From contig NZ_LFMD02000007.1 of NCBI RefSeq assembly GCF_015776785.2, forward strand, positions 831,547 to 895,546: a stretch of DNA of 64,000 nt, read 5' to 3'. A model generated the notes under the pieces. The model was given only the letters and a program-made list of their open reading frames with translations. It searched no databases and had not been told where the DNA came from. Every line of letters starts with the position of its first letter. The stretch's first letter is position 1. This DNA comes from Kitasatospora sp. SUK 42. GTDB lineage: Bacteria > Actinomycetota > Actinomycetes > Streptomycetales > Streptomycetaceae. A program made the translations under genes and the position numbers. Shown piece after piece: positions 43,009 through 51,449 of this stretch.

Positions 43009-43884
43009 ATGAACCCACCACAAGAAGGACGCAGCTCCTCCGTGTATCCGCCACCGCCCCCTCCCCTGCCGCCCCAGCTGCCCGCCGCTCCCCCGCACCG
43101 GCCCTGGTGGCAGCACCGCGCGGTGCACGCCGCCAGCTTCCTGGTCTTCCCGCTCGCGGCCTTCCCGATCGCCTGGACTTGGCCCCGGCCGCTCTGGCGC
43201 AAGCTCACCAGCACCGTGGTGGCGGCGTTCTGCAGCCTGATCTGGCTCGGCGCGATCGTCGGACCCAAGCCGGCCGAGCCGGCGCCCGCCCCGGCTCCGG
43301 TGGTGGCTCCGGTCAGCCCGTCCGCGACCGAGACGCCGTCAGCGACTCCGACGCCCACACCGGATCCGACACCTACGCAGCCGCCCACGCCCGTCGAGAC
43401 GCCGGCGGCCACGTCCACCCCGGAACCGCTCGCGCCGACGCAGGCTCAGCCGACCCACGCCGCACCTCCGGCTCCGGCGGCACCCCGGACCACCGCACCG
43501 GCGGCCGGGCACCCGACCGAGGCGGGCACCGGGGGCGGCGGATCGACCTCCGGCGGGGGCTCGACTTCCGGCGGCGGATCGGGCGGTTCCGGCTCGGGCG
43601 GGTCGACGGCTGGCGGCAGCAGCTCCGGGGGCTCCTCCTCGGGCGGATCGACCTCCGGCGGGTCGACCTCCGGCGGCAGCAGCTCGGGCGGGTCCGATTC
43701 GGGCGGGTCCGGCTCAGGTGGGTCGACCTCCGGCGGGTCCAGCTCGGGAGGCGGCTCCGCGGGAACGGTCCACCCGGGCTCCTTCTGCTCCCCGGCCGGT
43801 GCGACCGGCGTGACCACCAAGGGCACCCCGATGGTCTGCGGCCCCGGCAGCGACGGCCGCGACCGCTGGAAGTCGGCCGGCTGA
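43009..43884 (+). CDS. Membrane protein with Gly-Ser repeat stalk and C-terminal Cys domain
   Basis: A 291-residue protein. A Pro-rich cytoplasmic start is followed by a hydrophobic region (ASFLVFPLAAFPIAW and LTSTVVAAFCSLIWLGAIVG), a Pro/Thr/Ala-rich section and about 75 residues of GGS/SGG repeats as a stalk. The C-terminus (HPGSFCSPAGATGVTTKGTPMVC) is a small two-cysteine motif known from many actinobacterial membrane proteins; its role is unknown. ATG at 43009 has no good ribosome site, so the start is uncertain. Element 4 and a hairpin follow. Confidence 0.7.
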   Translation: MNPPQEGRSSSVYPPPPPPLPPQLPAAPPHRPWWQHRAVHAASFLVFPLAAFPIAWTWPRPLWRKLTSTVVAAFCSLIWLGAIVGPKPAEPAPAPAPVVAPVSPSATETPSATPTPTPDPTPTQPPTPVETPAATSTPEPLAPTQAQPTHAAPPAPAAPRTTAPAAGHPTEAGTGGGGSTSGGGSTSGGGSGGSGSGGSTAGGSSSGGSSSGGSTSGGSTSGGSSSGGSDSGGSGSGGSTSGGSSSGGGSAGTVHPGSFCSPAGATGVTTKGTPMVCGPGSDGRDRWKSAG

Positions 43885-43918
43885 CACCCGCGAGACGGGC
43901 CGCCCTGGGGGGCGGCTG

Positions 43919-43985
43919 ACGGGCGACAGAATTCAGCGAACAGAAAACGTAATTCGTTCGCTGAAAGCTGTTCGCCGCCAACTGT
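43919..43985. repeat. Palindromic element 4
   Basis: 10-bp perfect arms TTCAGCGAAC (43932-43941) and GTTCGCTGAA (43956-43965) with a 14-nt loop; the words GTTCGCTGAAAG and CTGTTCGC recur in elements 3 and 5. It lies 47 nt after the stop of the Gly/Ser-repeat gene (43884). Confidence 0.75.
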
Positions 43986-43986
43986 T

Positions 43987-44021
43987 CGCGCCCGCCGCCC
44001 ACGACAGGGGCGGCGGGCGCG
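43987..44021. terminator. G+C-rich hairpin between elements 4 and 5
   Basis: Perfect 14-bp arms (43987-44000 with 44008-44021) and a 7-nt loop, all GC. It sits between two palindromic elements in the space between convergent genes, so three hairpins are stacked here. Confidence 0.75.
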
Positions 44022-44096
44022 AGGGCGGGAGCGGGAGAACGGCGGCAAAGGCCGCGCGGGAGGCGGCCGACGCTGCCGACCTACGGCTGACGACCG

Positions 44097-44150
44097 ACAG
44101 CTTTCAGAAAACAGATAACGAAATCTGTTCGCTGAAAGTTGTCCGCCGTC
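44097..44150. repeat. Palindromic element 5
   Basis: Outer arms CTTTCAG (44101-44107) and CTGAAAG (44132-44138) plus inner arms AACAGAT (44110-44116) and ATCTGTT (44123-44129) with a 6-nt loop. It contains ACAGATAACGAAATCTGTTCGCTGAAAG in pieces shared with elements 1, 3 and 4. It ends 20 nt before the stop of the glucokinase gene. Confidence 0.75.
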
Positions 44151-44170
44151 AACCGCCAGCCGCCCCGCCC

Positions 44171-45277
44171 CTACAGCGCGCTGCGTTCCACCCGCCGCCG
44201 CTTGATCGTGCGGAAGCGCCGGGCCACCTGCCGCGCCAGATCGGCCGCGCCGACCAGGCCGGCCTCGTTGCCGAGGGCGGCGTGCACGATGGCGGCCTCG
44301 GGGCGGAAGCCCCGGCCCGTGAGGGTGCGGCGGAAGGTGTCCCGGGCCGGCCCGAGCAGCAGGTCGCCGGCCTCGGAGACACCGCCGCCGATGACGAAGC
44401 GGCCCGGGTCGAGGGCCGCCGCCAGGTTGGCGATGCCGATCCCGAGCCAGGTGCCGACCTCGTACAGCAGCTCGGTCGCGGTCGCGTCGCCCGCCTGCGC
44501 GGCCTCGGTGACCAGCGGCCCGGTGATGCCCTCGACGTTGCCGCCCGCCCGGGCGAGCAGCGGCTGCACCACCGGGGACTCCTCGGCGACCAGCTCGCGC
44601 GCGTCGCGCACCAGCGCGTTGCCGGAGGAGTACTGCTCCCAACAGCCGCGGTTGCCGCACGGGCAGCGGTGCCCGCCCGGTACCACCTGCATGTGCCCGA
44701 ACTCGCCCGCCAGCCCGAACTTGCCGCGGTCCACGTAGCCGTCCCGGACGACCGCGCCGCCGATGCCGGTGCCCAGGGTGAGCATCACCATGTGGTCCTC
44801 GCCGCGCCCGGCGCCGAAGCGCCACTCGGCCCAGGCGGCCGCGTTGGCGTCGTTCTCCACGATCACCGGGAACCGCAGCCGCTCGCTGAGCGCCTGCTGG
44901 AGCGGCTCGTTGCGCCAGTTGAGGTGCGGGGCGAACAGCACCCGGGAGCGGTCGGCGTCGACCCAGCCGGCCGCGCCGATGCCGACCGCGTGGACGTCGT
45001 GCCGGTCGGCGAGCTGTAGCACCAGCTCGACGATGACGTCCTCGACGATCTTGGGGCTCTTGCTCTTGTGCGGGGTGTCGGTGCGCAGCTTCTCCAGCAC
45101 CTTCCCCTCACCGTCGACCACCCCGGCGACCACCTTGGTGCCGCCGATGTCGACGCCGATGGTGGGCAGCCGCAGTATCCCCGCGGGCAGGGCACGACGG
45201 CGGCGCTCGGCGCGCGGGCCGAGGCCGAGCAGGGTGGGCAGGACGGCCGGCCGGGTGCTGCCATGGGGGCTGGTCAC
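44171..45277 (-). CDS. glkA: ROK-family glucokinase
   Basis: A 368-residue sugar kinase that phosphorylates glucose with ATP and often takes part in carbon catabolite control. PTIGVDIGGTKV (phosphate-binding), the catalytic Asp in VENDANAAAW, LTLGTGIGGAVV, and the zinc motif CPCGNRGCWE are all present. Its start, GTG at 45277, overlaps the ABC ATPase stop (GTGA), which gives a 38-residue N-terminal extension relative to typical glucokinases. Linkage to a sugar importer suggests that it phosphorylates the imported sugar. Confidence 0.93.
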   Translation of the reverse strand: MTSPHGSTRPAVLPTLLGLGPRAERRRRALPAGILRLPTIGVDIGGTKVVAGVVDGEGKVLEKLRTDTPHKSKSPKIVEDVIVELVLQLADRHDVHAVGIGAAGWVDADRSRVLFAPHLNWRNEPLQQALSERLRFPVIVENDANAAAWAEWRFGAGRGEDHMVMLTLGTGIGGAVVRDGYVDRGKFGLAGEFGHMQVVPGGHRCPCGNRGCWEQYSSGNALVRDARELVAEESPVVQPLLARAGGNVEGITGPLVTEAAQAGDATATELLYEVGTWLGIGIANLAAALDPGRFVIGGGVSEAGDLLLGPARDTFRRTLTGRGFRPEAAIVHAALGNEAGLVGAADLARQVARRFRTIKRRRVERSAL

Positions 45278-46143
45278 GGCTGCGGACGCTCCTCACGGGA
45301 ATCTCGGGAATCGCTGGAATTTCGGGAATCGCTGGAACCACTGGAACCGCTGGAATTTCGGGAATCGGACGGTCGGGCCAGCTCGTGCGACAGCTCCGCG
45401 AGGTCGGAGCCGCCGGCCATCTCGGTGGTGAGCTGTTCCAGGCTGATCTCGGCGCGCGGGTGGCTGCCCGCCATCCGTCCCCGCTTGAGCAGGGTGAAGT
45501 GGTCGCCGACCAGGTACGCGTGGTGCGGGTTGTGGGTGATCAGGACGACCCCCAGCCCGGCGTCGCGGGCGGCGGTGACGTACTTGAGCACCACCCCGGA
45601 CTGCTTGACGCCGAGCGCCGCGGTCGGCTCGTCCAGGATCAGCACCTCGGCACCGAAGTGCACCGCGCGGGCGATGGCCACGCACTGGCGCTGCCCGCCG
45701 GAGAGGGTGCCGATGGGCCGGTCGACGTCGTGCAGGTCGATGCCCATCTTGGCGAGCGCCTCGCGGGTGGTGGCGCGCATGGCGTCGGCGTCCAGGCGCA
45801 GGCCGCCCCAGCGGCGCATGCCCTGCTCGGAGCCGAGGAAGAAGTTGCGCCAGACCGGCATCAGCGGGACGACCGCGAGGTCCTGGTAGACGGTGGCGAT
45901 GCCACGGTCCAGGGCTTCGCGCGGGGAGCCGAAGCGGACCTCCTCGCCGCCGATGGTGTAGCTGCCCTCGTCGTGCTGGTGCAGCCCCGCGATGATCTTG
46001 ATCAGGGTGGACTTGCCGGCCCCGTTGTCGCCGAGCACGCAGCTGATCTCGCCGGACCGCAACGTCAGCGAGACGTCCTGCAGCGCCCGAACCGTCCCGT
46101 AGGTCTTGCCGACGCCCTTGAGCGCGAGCAGTTCCGAACTCAT
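45274..46143 (-). CDS. Sugar ABC transporter ATP-binding protein (single-domain type)
   Basis: A 289-residue ATPase with one nucleotide-binding domain: Walker A GDNGAGKST, signature LSGGQRQ, Walker B VLILDEP, and an H-loop ITHN. It is the single-domain form, as in FrcA-like importers, rather than the duplicated RbsA/XylG form. The C-terminus ends in a Ser/Asp/Arg-rich tail coded by tandem repeats (45298-45366), which is absent from usual members. ATG at 46143 overlaps the permease stop (ATGA). Confidence 0.93.
   Translation of the reverse strand: MSSELLALKGVGKTYGTVRALQDVSLTLRSGEISCVLGDNGAGKSTLIKIIAGLHQHDEGSYTIGGEEVRFGSPREALDRGIATVYQDLAVVPLMPVWRNFFLGSEQGMRRWGGLRLDADAMRATTREALAKMGIDLHDVDRPIGTLSGGQRQCVAIARAVHFGAEVLILDEPTAALGVKQSGVVLKYVTAARDAGLGVVLITHNPHHAYLVGDHFTLLKRGRMAGSHPRAEISLEQLTTEMAGGSDLAELSHELARPSDSRNSSGSSGSSDSRNSSDSRDSREERPQP
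45298..45366. repeat. Tandem repeat coding the tail of the ABC ATPase
   Basis: Alternating words CGGGAATC and GCTGGAATT/CGCTGGAACC of 8-9 nt repeat about eight times and encode the Ser/Arg/Asp tail (SDSRNSSGSSGSS). The array sits just before the stop at 45274 and looks slippage-prone. Confidence 0.7.
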
Positions 46144-47171
46144 CGCGGCCCCCGTTCGGCCCGGCGCTTGACGTAGGCGTTCAGCAGGGCGGCGAGCAGC
46201 AGCATCGCACCGAGGAAGAACTTGAACCAGTCCGGGTTCCACTGGGCGTAGATGATCCCCTTGCTGGCCATGCCGAAGATCAGCGCGCCGAGCGCGGAGC
46301 CGGCCACCGAGCCGTAGCCGCCGGTGATCAGGCAGCCGCCGATGACCGCCGCGACGATGTAGATCAGCTCGTTGCCGGAGCCCTCGCCGGACTGCACGGT
46401 GTCGAAGGAGAACAGCAGGTGCTGGCCGAGCACCCAGGCGCCGAAGCCGACGCCGAGGTAGAGCACGGTCTTCGTCCGGGCCACCGGCACGCCGACCGCT
46501 CGGGCGGCGTCCGCGTCCCCGCCGACGGCGAAGATCCAGTTGCCGAAGCGGGTGCGCAGCAGCACCCAGCTGCCGATCGCGAGCAGGCCGAGCCACCACC
46601 AGACGGTGGCCTTGACGGTCAGCCCGCCGATGGTGACCTCGGAGGCGAACAGCCAGCGGCAGGACTCGAAGCCCTGCATGTCCGCGATCGACTTGGTGGA
46701 GACCGTCCCGGAGATCGCCTTGGTGACGCCCAGGTTGGCGCCGGTCAGCATCAGGAAGGTGCCCAGGGTGACGATGAAGCTGGGCAGCTTGGTGCGGCCG
46801 AGCATCCAGCCGTTGAACCAGCCGATCGCCAGCGTGGTCACCAGCGAGACCAGGACGCCGACCCAGGTGACCGCGGTGAACTGGTACGAGACCATCGAGG
46901 AGGTCAGCGCGGCGGTGGTGACCACCACGCCGGCCGACAGGTCGAACTCGCCGCCGATCATCAGCAGCGAGACCGGCACGGCCATGATCCCGATGGTGGA
47001 CGCCGCGTAGAGCACGGTGCCCAGCGAGGAGACCCGCAGGAAGGGCTCGGCGACGACGGCGAAGACCACGAAGACCGCGACGGCGGCGATCAGCGAGCCG
47101 AGCTCGGGGCGGGCGAGAAGGCGCCGCAGGGCCGCCGGGCGGTCCTGGACGAGCAGGTCGGGGGTGCTCAC
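46140..47171 (-). CDS. Sugar ABC transporter permease
   Basis: A 343-residue inner-membrane permease of the ribose/fructose (RbsC/FrcC) type with about ten hydrophobic segments. The family markers MLIGGEFDLSAG and RTKLPSFIVTLGTFLML are present, as is AARAVGVPVARTK (EAA-like coupling loop). GTG at 47171 overlaps the substrate-binding protein stop (GTGA). The long open frame beyond that point, to 49568, is a shadow of other genes. It forms the channel with the ATPase downstream. Confidence 0.93.
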   Translation of the reverse strand: MSTPDLLVQDRPAALRRLLARPELGSLIAAVAVFVVFAVVAEPFLRVSSLGTVLYAASTIGIMAVPVSLLMIGGEFDLSAGVVVTTAALTSSMVSYQFTAVTWVGVLVSLVTTLAIGWFNGWMLGRTKLPSFIVTLGTFLMLTGANLGVTKAISGTVSTKSIADMQGFESCRWLFASEVTIGGLTVKATVWWWLGLLAIGSWVLLRTRFGNWIFAVGGDADAARAVGVPVARTKTVLYLGVGFGAWVLGQHLLFSFDTVQSGEGSGNELIYIVAAVIGGCLITGGYGSVAGSALGALIFGMASKGIIYAQWNPDWFKFFLGAMLLLAALLNAYVKRRAERGPR

Positions 47172-48187
47172 CTGGTCCCCCTCGCGACGTACTCGGCGAG
47201 CGCGTCGGCGTTGTCCTTGGTGAGAATCTGCGGGCCGGTCGAGACGGGCTTGCCGCCGCCGAGCATGTTCAGGTTGTACTTGTACAGCCAGATCAGGTCG
47301 ACGCCCTGGTAGCCCTGGAGGTACGGCTGCTGGTCGACGGCGAAGCCGACGCTGCCGGACTTGAGGCCGGCCACCACCTGCGGGCCCAGGTCGAAGGTGT
47401 CCAGCTCGATGCCGCTGTGGGCGTCCTGGACGGCCTGCAGTCCGGTGGCCGCCATCGGGCCGGAGAGGGTGAGCACGGTGTCGATGCTCGGGTCGGACTG
47501 GAGCTTGGCGGAGATCGCGGCGCGGGCGTCGGGCATGTTGACGCCGTTCACGTACATCACCTGGAAGCCGGCGCCGGCCCTGGACTGGGCGCCGGAGCAG
47601 CGCTGCTCCTGGCCGACGTTGCCCTGCTCGTGGATGACGCAGAGCACGTTCTTGCGGCCGCGGGCGGCCATCTCCTGGCCGGCCGCCTGACCGGCGGTGG
47701 TCTCGTCCTGGCCGATGTGGGTGAGCGCGCCGAACTTCGCGGAGTACTCCTCGCCGGAGTTGATGGTGATCACCGGGATGCCGGCCGCCTTGGCCTTGCC
47801 GAGGACGTCGGCCATGGCGTCGCCCTTGGCGAGGGTGACCAGCAGGCCGTCGACCTTCTGGTCGATGGCGGCCTGGACGAGCTGGACCTGGTTCTGGGTC
47901 TGCGCGTCGTTGGAGTACAGGAAGGTGATGTTGTCCTTGGCGGCGGCCTGCTCGGCGCCCTTGCGAACAGTGTCCCAGAAGGCGTCGCCGGCGCCGGCGT
48001 GGGTCACCATGGCGACCTTCCAGCGCGGGGTGGTGACGGCGCTGCCGCCGGTGGCCGCGGCCTTGGCGCGGGCCTCCTCGGCGCGTCTGCCTCCGGTACT
48101 GCTGCAACCGGCCGCGGTGACCGCGATGGCCAGGACGGCGCATACGGGCCAGAAGCGGCGGGACGGGCGAAAGCGGGTTGTGCTCAT
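47168..48187 (-). CDS. Sugar ABC transporter substrate-binding lipoprotein
   Basis: A 339-residue lipoprotein of the type I periplasmic-binding fold (RbsB-like). The signal peptide ends VTAAGCSS with the lipobox cysteine at about residue 27. The domain reads KVAMVTHAGAGDAFWDTV, IDQKVDGLLVTLAKGD, IPVITINSGEEYSA and ALTHIGQDETTAG. Such proteins bind ribose, fructose or inositol-like sugars; the exact ligand is not known. ATG at 48187 has no clear Shine-Dalgarno. It is first in the operon, which also encodes glucokinase. Confidence 0.92.
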   Translation of the reverse strand: MSTTRFRPSRRFWPVCAVLAIAVTAAGCSSTGGRRAEEARAKAAATGGSAVTTPRWKVAMVTHAGAGDAFWDTVRKGAEQAAAKDNITFLYSNDAQTQNQVQLVQAAIDQKVDGLLVTLAKGDAMADVLGKAKAAGIPVITINSGEEYSAKFGALTHIGQDETTAGQAAGQEMAARGRKNVLCVIHEQGNVGQEQRCSGAQSRAGAGFQVMYVNGVNMPDARAAISAKLQSDPSIDTVLTLSGPMAATGLQAVQDAHSGIELDTFDLGPQVVAGLKSGSVGFAVDQQPYLQGYQGVDLIWLYKYNLNMLGGGKPVSTGPQILTKDNADALAEYVARGTR

Positions 48188-48497
48188 CCCTATAGTCTCT
48201 CTGGCCCGGCCGCGCGGGATCGCACCGCCTCGCCCAGCGGGGCGATCGGCACGGAAGGTAAGGTGCCCCGGGGGACCTTCCTGGTAGTTCGCTGAGCATC
48301 TGGTCCGGACGTAGGCCGTCCGGGTGGCAGACTGAGCGCCGATCCGAATCCGGAACACCGCGGCGACGTGATGTTCCTCTCAGGTTCCACACAGATTCGG
48401 ACGGCAACCGATCATCGGTTCTCAGCCGTCTGATGCCATTGACGCGCGTCCGGGCGAGTGGGGCCCGGACGGCGAGCGACCCGGATACGAGAACTCG
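48188..48497. other. Divergent intergenic region between the sugar operon and the esterase
   Basis: No gene is visible in these 310 nt. It must hold promoters for both directions. An inverted repeat GGAAGGT/ACCTTCC surrounds AAGGTGCCCCGGGGG (48253-48281), and the fragment GTTCGCTGA (48288-48296) matches an end of the palindromic elements without a partner arm. Confidence 0.5.
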
Positions 48498-49640
48498 ATG
48501 GAACTGACAGGTACGCCATTCTTCATCCTCACCGTCATCCTTGTGCCGGTGTCCATCGCTGTGGCGTTGCTGTTCTGGGGGAAGGTCCGCGGCCCCCAGC
48601 CGGCGCGGTTCCTCGCCCGGATCGTCATGATCATGTTCTGCCAGGTCACGGCCGTGCTGATGGTCTTCGTGATGGTGAACAACGCCAACCTGATCTACGG
48701 CAACTGGGACGACCTGCTGGGCACCGGTGACCACGTCCGCGCGGTGCCCTCGATCGCCCCGGCGGACCCGGCCGGCAACCAGAACGGGCAGCAGCAGCAG
48801 TCCAACGACGCCGCCAAGCAGCCGCCGAAGGTGCTGCAAAAGTTCGGCGGCGTGAACGACCCGGCGGTGCCGGGCGACGTGCAGAAGACCGAGCTCAAGG
48901 GCCAGGTGTCCGGCGTCGACGGCGAGGTGCTGGTCTGGCTGCCGCCGCAGTACAACGACCCCGCGTTCAAGGACAAGAAGTTCCCGGTGGTCGAGCTGAT
49001 CCCGGGCTACCCGGGCTCCTCCTCCACCTGGTACGGCACCCTCAAGGTGTCCGAGCAGCTCAAGCCGCTGATGCAGCAGGGCAAGGTCTCGCCGTTCATC
49101 CTGGTCTCGCCGCGCACCCTGCTGCTGGGCAGCCACCAGGACGCGGGCTGCACCGACATCCCGGGCAAGATCAACGCCGACGCGTGGATCACCCGCGACG
49201 TCCCGCAGATGGTGCTGGACAACTTCCGCGCCGACCCGTCCTCGGACCGCTGGGCGATCGCCGGCTACTCGGCCGGCGCCCACTGCGCGGCCAAGCTCTC
49301 GCTGGCCCACCCCAACCGCTACCGGGCCGGCATCGCGATGTCCGGCTACAACGACCCGGGGACCGAGCCCGACTCGCTGGTCGGCAAGGACCCGAAGCTG
49401 CGCGAGGCCAACAACCCGGTCAACATCCTCAAGGCCGCCCAGCAGCCGCCGAAGGTCGCCCTGCTGGTCAGCGGCGCCAAGGGTGACGGCTACGAGGCCG
49501 GCCAGGCGATCGCCGCCGCGGCCAAGGACCCGACCAAGGTCCAGGTCGAGGAGAGCACCGGCCCGCACACCACCGACATGTGGAAGCAGATGGTGCCGAG
49601 CGCCTTCCAGTGGCTGACCACGGTCATCCCCCCGCAGTGA
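48498..49640 (+). CDS. Membrane-anchored alpha/beta hydrolase (esterase, antigen 85-like)
   Basis: A 380-residue protein. Two N-terminal hydrophobic helices (FFILTVILVPVSIAVALLF and ARIVMIMFCQVTAVLMVFVMV) anchor it in the membrane, followed by a linker with a Gln-rich run. The hydrolase domain has PVVELIPGYPGSSSTWYG, the nucleophile elbow GYSAGAHCAA, and a late histidine in STGPHTTDMWK, the organisation of the esterase D/antigen 85 family. The active site is probably extracytoplasmic. ATG at 48498 has a weak ribosome site. The substrate is unknown. Confidence 0.85.
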   Translation: MELTGTPFFILTVILVPVSIAVALLFWGKVRGPQPARFLARIVMIMFCQVTAVLMVFVMVNNANLIYGNWDDLLGTGDHVRAVPSIAPADPAGNQNGQQQQSNDAAKQPPKVLQKFGGVNDPAVPGDVQKTELKGQVSGVDGEVLVWLPPQYNDPAFKDKKFPVVELIPGYPGSSSTWYGTLKVSEQLKPLMQQGKVSPFILVSPRTLLLGSHQDAGCTDIPGKINADAWITRDVPQMVLDNFRADPSSDRWAIAGYSAGAHCAAKLSLAHPNRYRAGIAMSGYNDPGTEPDSLVGKDPKLREANNPVNILKAAQQPPKVALLVSGAKGDGYEAGQAIAAAAKDPTKVQVEESTGPHTTDMWKQMVPSAFQWLTTVIPPQ

Positions 49641-49655
49641 CCGACCGGTACGAGT

Positions 49656-49689
49656 GAGGGCCCGCCGCGAACGTTCGCGGCGGGCCCTC
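49656..49689. terminator. Perfect 34-nt palindrome between convergent genes
   Basis: Loop-less perfect palindrome with 17-bp arms (49656-49672 and 49673-49689), followed by CGCTTTCCC. It sits between the esterase stop (49640) and the PucR stop (49762) and probably terminates both transcripts. Confidence 0.8.
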
Positions 49690-49761
49690 CGCTTTCCCGG
49701 TGATCCGACCGGAAGCTCACAGGAAAATCCCAGGAAAGCTTCGGCAAACCCCGGGGTGCGG

Positions 49762-51369
49762 TCAGGCCAGTTCCAGCGCCAGATAGAAGTCCACCCGGTC
49801 CTCCAGCCGGGACAGGTCCCGCCCGGTCAGCTCCTCGATCCGGCCGATCCGGTACCGCAGCGTGTTGACGTGGACGTGCAGCTGCCCGGCGCAGCGCGTC
49901 CAGGAGCCGTCCGAGCGCAGGAACGCCTCCAGGGTGCGGACCAGGTCCGCCTGGTGCTCGATGTCGTACGAGATCACCTTGTCCAGCAGTCGGCTGCGGA
50001 AGGCGCGGCGCACCTCGTCCGGGACGGCGGCCAGCAGCAGCACGTGCGAGGCCAGCTCCTCGGGGCCGGCCACGCAGACCCGGCCGACCCGGGCGGCGGC
50101 GATCCGGCGGGCGTGCCGGGCCTCCTCCAGGGCGCCGCGCAGGCCGCCGGCCTCGGCGGCGGGGGCGGAGACGCCGAGGGTGATCCGGCCCTCCGAGCCG
50201 AGCCCGGCCTCCAGCGGGGCGAGCAGCTCGCGCAGGGCGTCCGCGGGCACCGGTCCGGGCGGGGCGGGGAGCACCACCACGGCGCCGCTGCCCGCCCCGG
50301 CGACCAGGGCGCGGTCGGTGGTGCCGCCGAGCGCCTCCTCCAGGACGGCCCGCACCGTGCCGTCGGGCAGGCCGGTGCCCTCGGCGCTGAGCACCAGCCA
50401 GGAGTCCGCCTGCGCGTGGGACCTGGGCTCGGGGCTCTCGTAGCGGGCGGCCATCGCCGAGGAGGCGTACAGGGCGCGGCCGATTTCGGCCGGGTCGGCG
50501 TCGCGGCGCAGCAGGGCGAGCAGTTCGTCGGCGAGGCGGCGGCGCAGCCGACGGCCCTCGTCCCGGCGATGGCGCTCGGCGGCGACCAGGCGGGCCAGGT
50601 TCTCGGCGAGCTGCTGGCGCTTGGTGGTCCACTCGGTGACGTCGCCGGCCACCACGAGCACCCAGTCGGCCAGCGGAGAGCCGGCCTGCGGCGCCTCGTG
50701 CTCGGCGGAGGCCGGGGCGGGCAGCAGCGAGTAGGTGCCGCCCGCCAGCCGGGCCCGGTGCGGGGGGCGGCGGCGCTGGCGCTGGGCGGCGAGGTGGGCG
50801 CGGACCAGCTGGTCGCGGTCCTCGGCGGTGAGCCGTTCGGCCGGGCCGGCGATCACGGCGCCGGTCGGGGTGAGCACCCAGCAGTCCAGGTCGAGGTCGC
50901 CGCCGAGCAGGTCCAGCACGGCGTCCAGCCCGCCGCCCCCGGCCGCCGAGACCAGCAGCCGGTGCCGGTCGACCAGGGCGGCGAGGTCGGCGGCCCGGTC
51001 GGCGGAGACCTGGCGGCCGATGAACTCGGTGACGGTGCCGAAGGCGATGTCGTCGGGGACGGCGAGCAGCGGCATCCGGTGCCGGCGGCAGGCCTCGATC
51101 AGGTCCTCGGGCACCGGCCCGACCTCGGCCTCGCCGGCCGCCAGGGCGACGGCGCCGCCGGCCGCGAGGGTCCGTACGAACCGTTCGGAGTCGGCCGGGC
51201 CGCTGCGCCACAGCATGCCGGTGAGCACCAGTTCGCCGCCGTGCAGGTAGCGGCCCGGGTCGTGCAGGTCCGTGGTCATGACGCCGCTGACCTGCCGGTC
51301 CAGCTCCTCCTCGGCCGCGAGCAGCCGCAGTCGTGGGGCGCCGGGGGCGAGCAGGTCACGGACACGCAT
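49762..51369 (-). CDS. PucR-family transcriptional regulator
   Basis: A 535-residue regulator. The N-terminal PucR purine-catabolism domain begins MRVRDLLAPGAPRLRLLA and continues RYLHGGELVLTGM, the middle has GGDEF-like/variable regions, and the C-terminal helix-turn-helix is HVHVNTLRYRIGRIEELTG, the PucR_C signature. It is divergent from the xanthine dehydrogenase operon, so it likely controls purine breakdown. AAGGAG sits 8 nt before ATG 51369. Confidence 0.93.
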   Translation of the reverse strand: MRVRDLLAPGAPRLRLLAAEEELDRQVSGVMTTDLHDPGRYLHGGELVLTGMLWRSGPADSERFVRTLAAGGAVALAAGEAEVGPVPEDLIEACRRHRMPLLAVPDDIAFGTVTEFIGRQVSADRAADLAALVDRHRLLVSAAGGGGLDAVLDLLGGDLDLDCWVLTPTGAVIAGPAERLTAEDRDQLVRAHLAAQRQRRRPPHRARLAGGTYSLLPAPASAEHEAPQAGSPLADWVLVVAGDVTEWTTKRQQLAENLARLVAAERHRRDEGRRLRRRLADELLALLRRDADPAEIGRALYASSAMAARYESPEPRSHAQADSWLVLSAEGTGLPDGTVRAVLEEALGGTTDRALVAGAGSGAVVVLPAPPGPVPADALRELLAPLEAGLGSEGRITLGVSAPAAEAGGLRGALEEARHARRIAAARVGRVCVAGPEELASHVLLLAAVPDEVRRAFRSRLLDKVISYDIEHQADLVRTLEAFLRSDGSWTRCAGQLHVHVNTLRYRIGRIEELTGRDLSRLEDRVDFYLALELA

Positions 51370-51410
51370 CCGCGGACTCCTTACGGGGCTTGGGCCAGGG
51401 GCACGGCCAC

Positions 51411-51449
51411 GGGTCAAGGTCAGGGGTCAAGGTCAGGGGTCTAGGTCAG
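51411..51449. repeat. Three 13-nt tandem repeats upstream of pucR
   Basis: Three copies of GGGTCAAGGTCAG with one base change in the last. They lie 42 nt upstream of the PucR start codon, so they could be regulator half-sites, or a simple repeat. The whole space 51370-51803 (434 nt) has no gene. Confidence 0.6.

Noticed and set aside
48288..48296. GTTCGCTGA in the sugar operon upstream region as a possible element
   Set aside because: Only one arm is present; no inverted partner within 100 nt.
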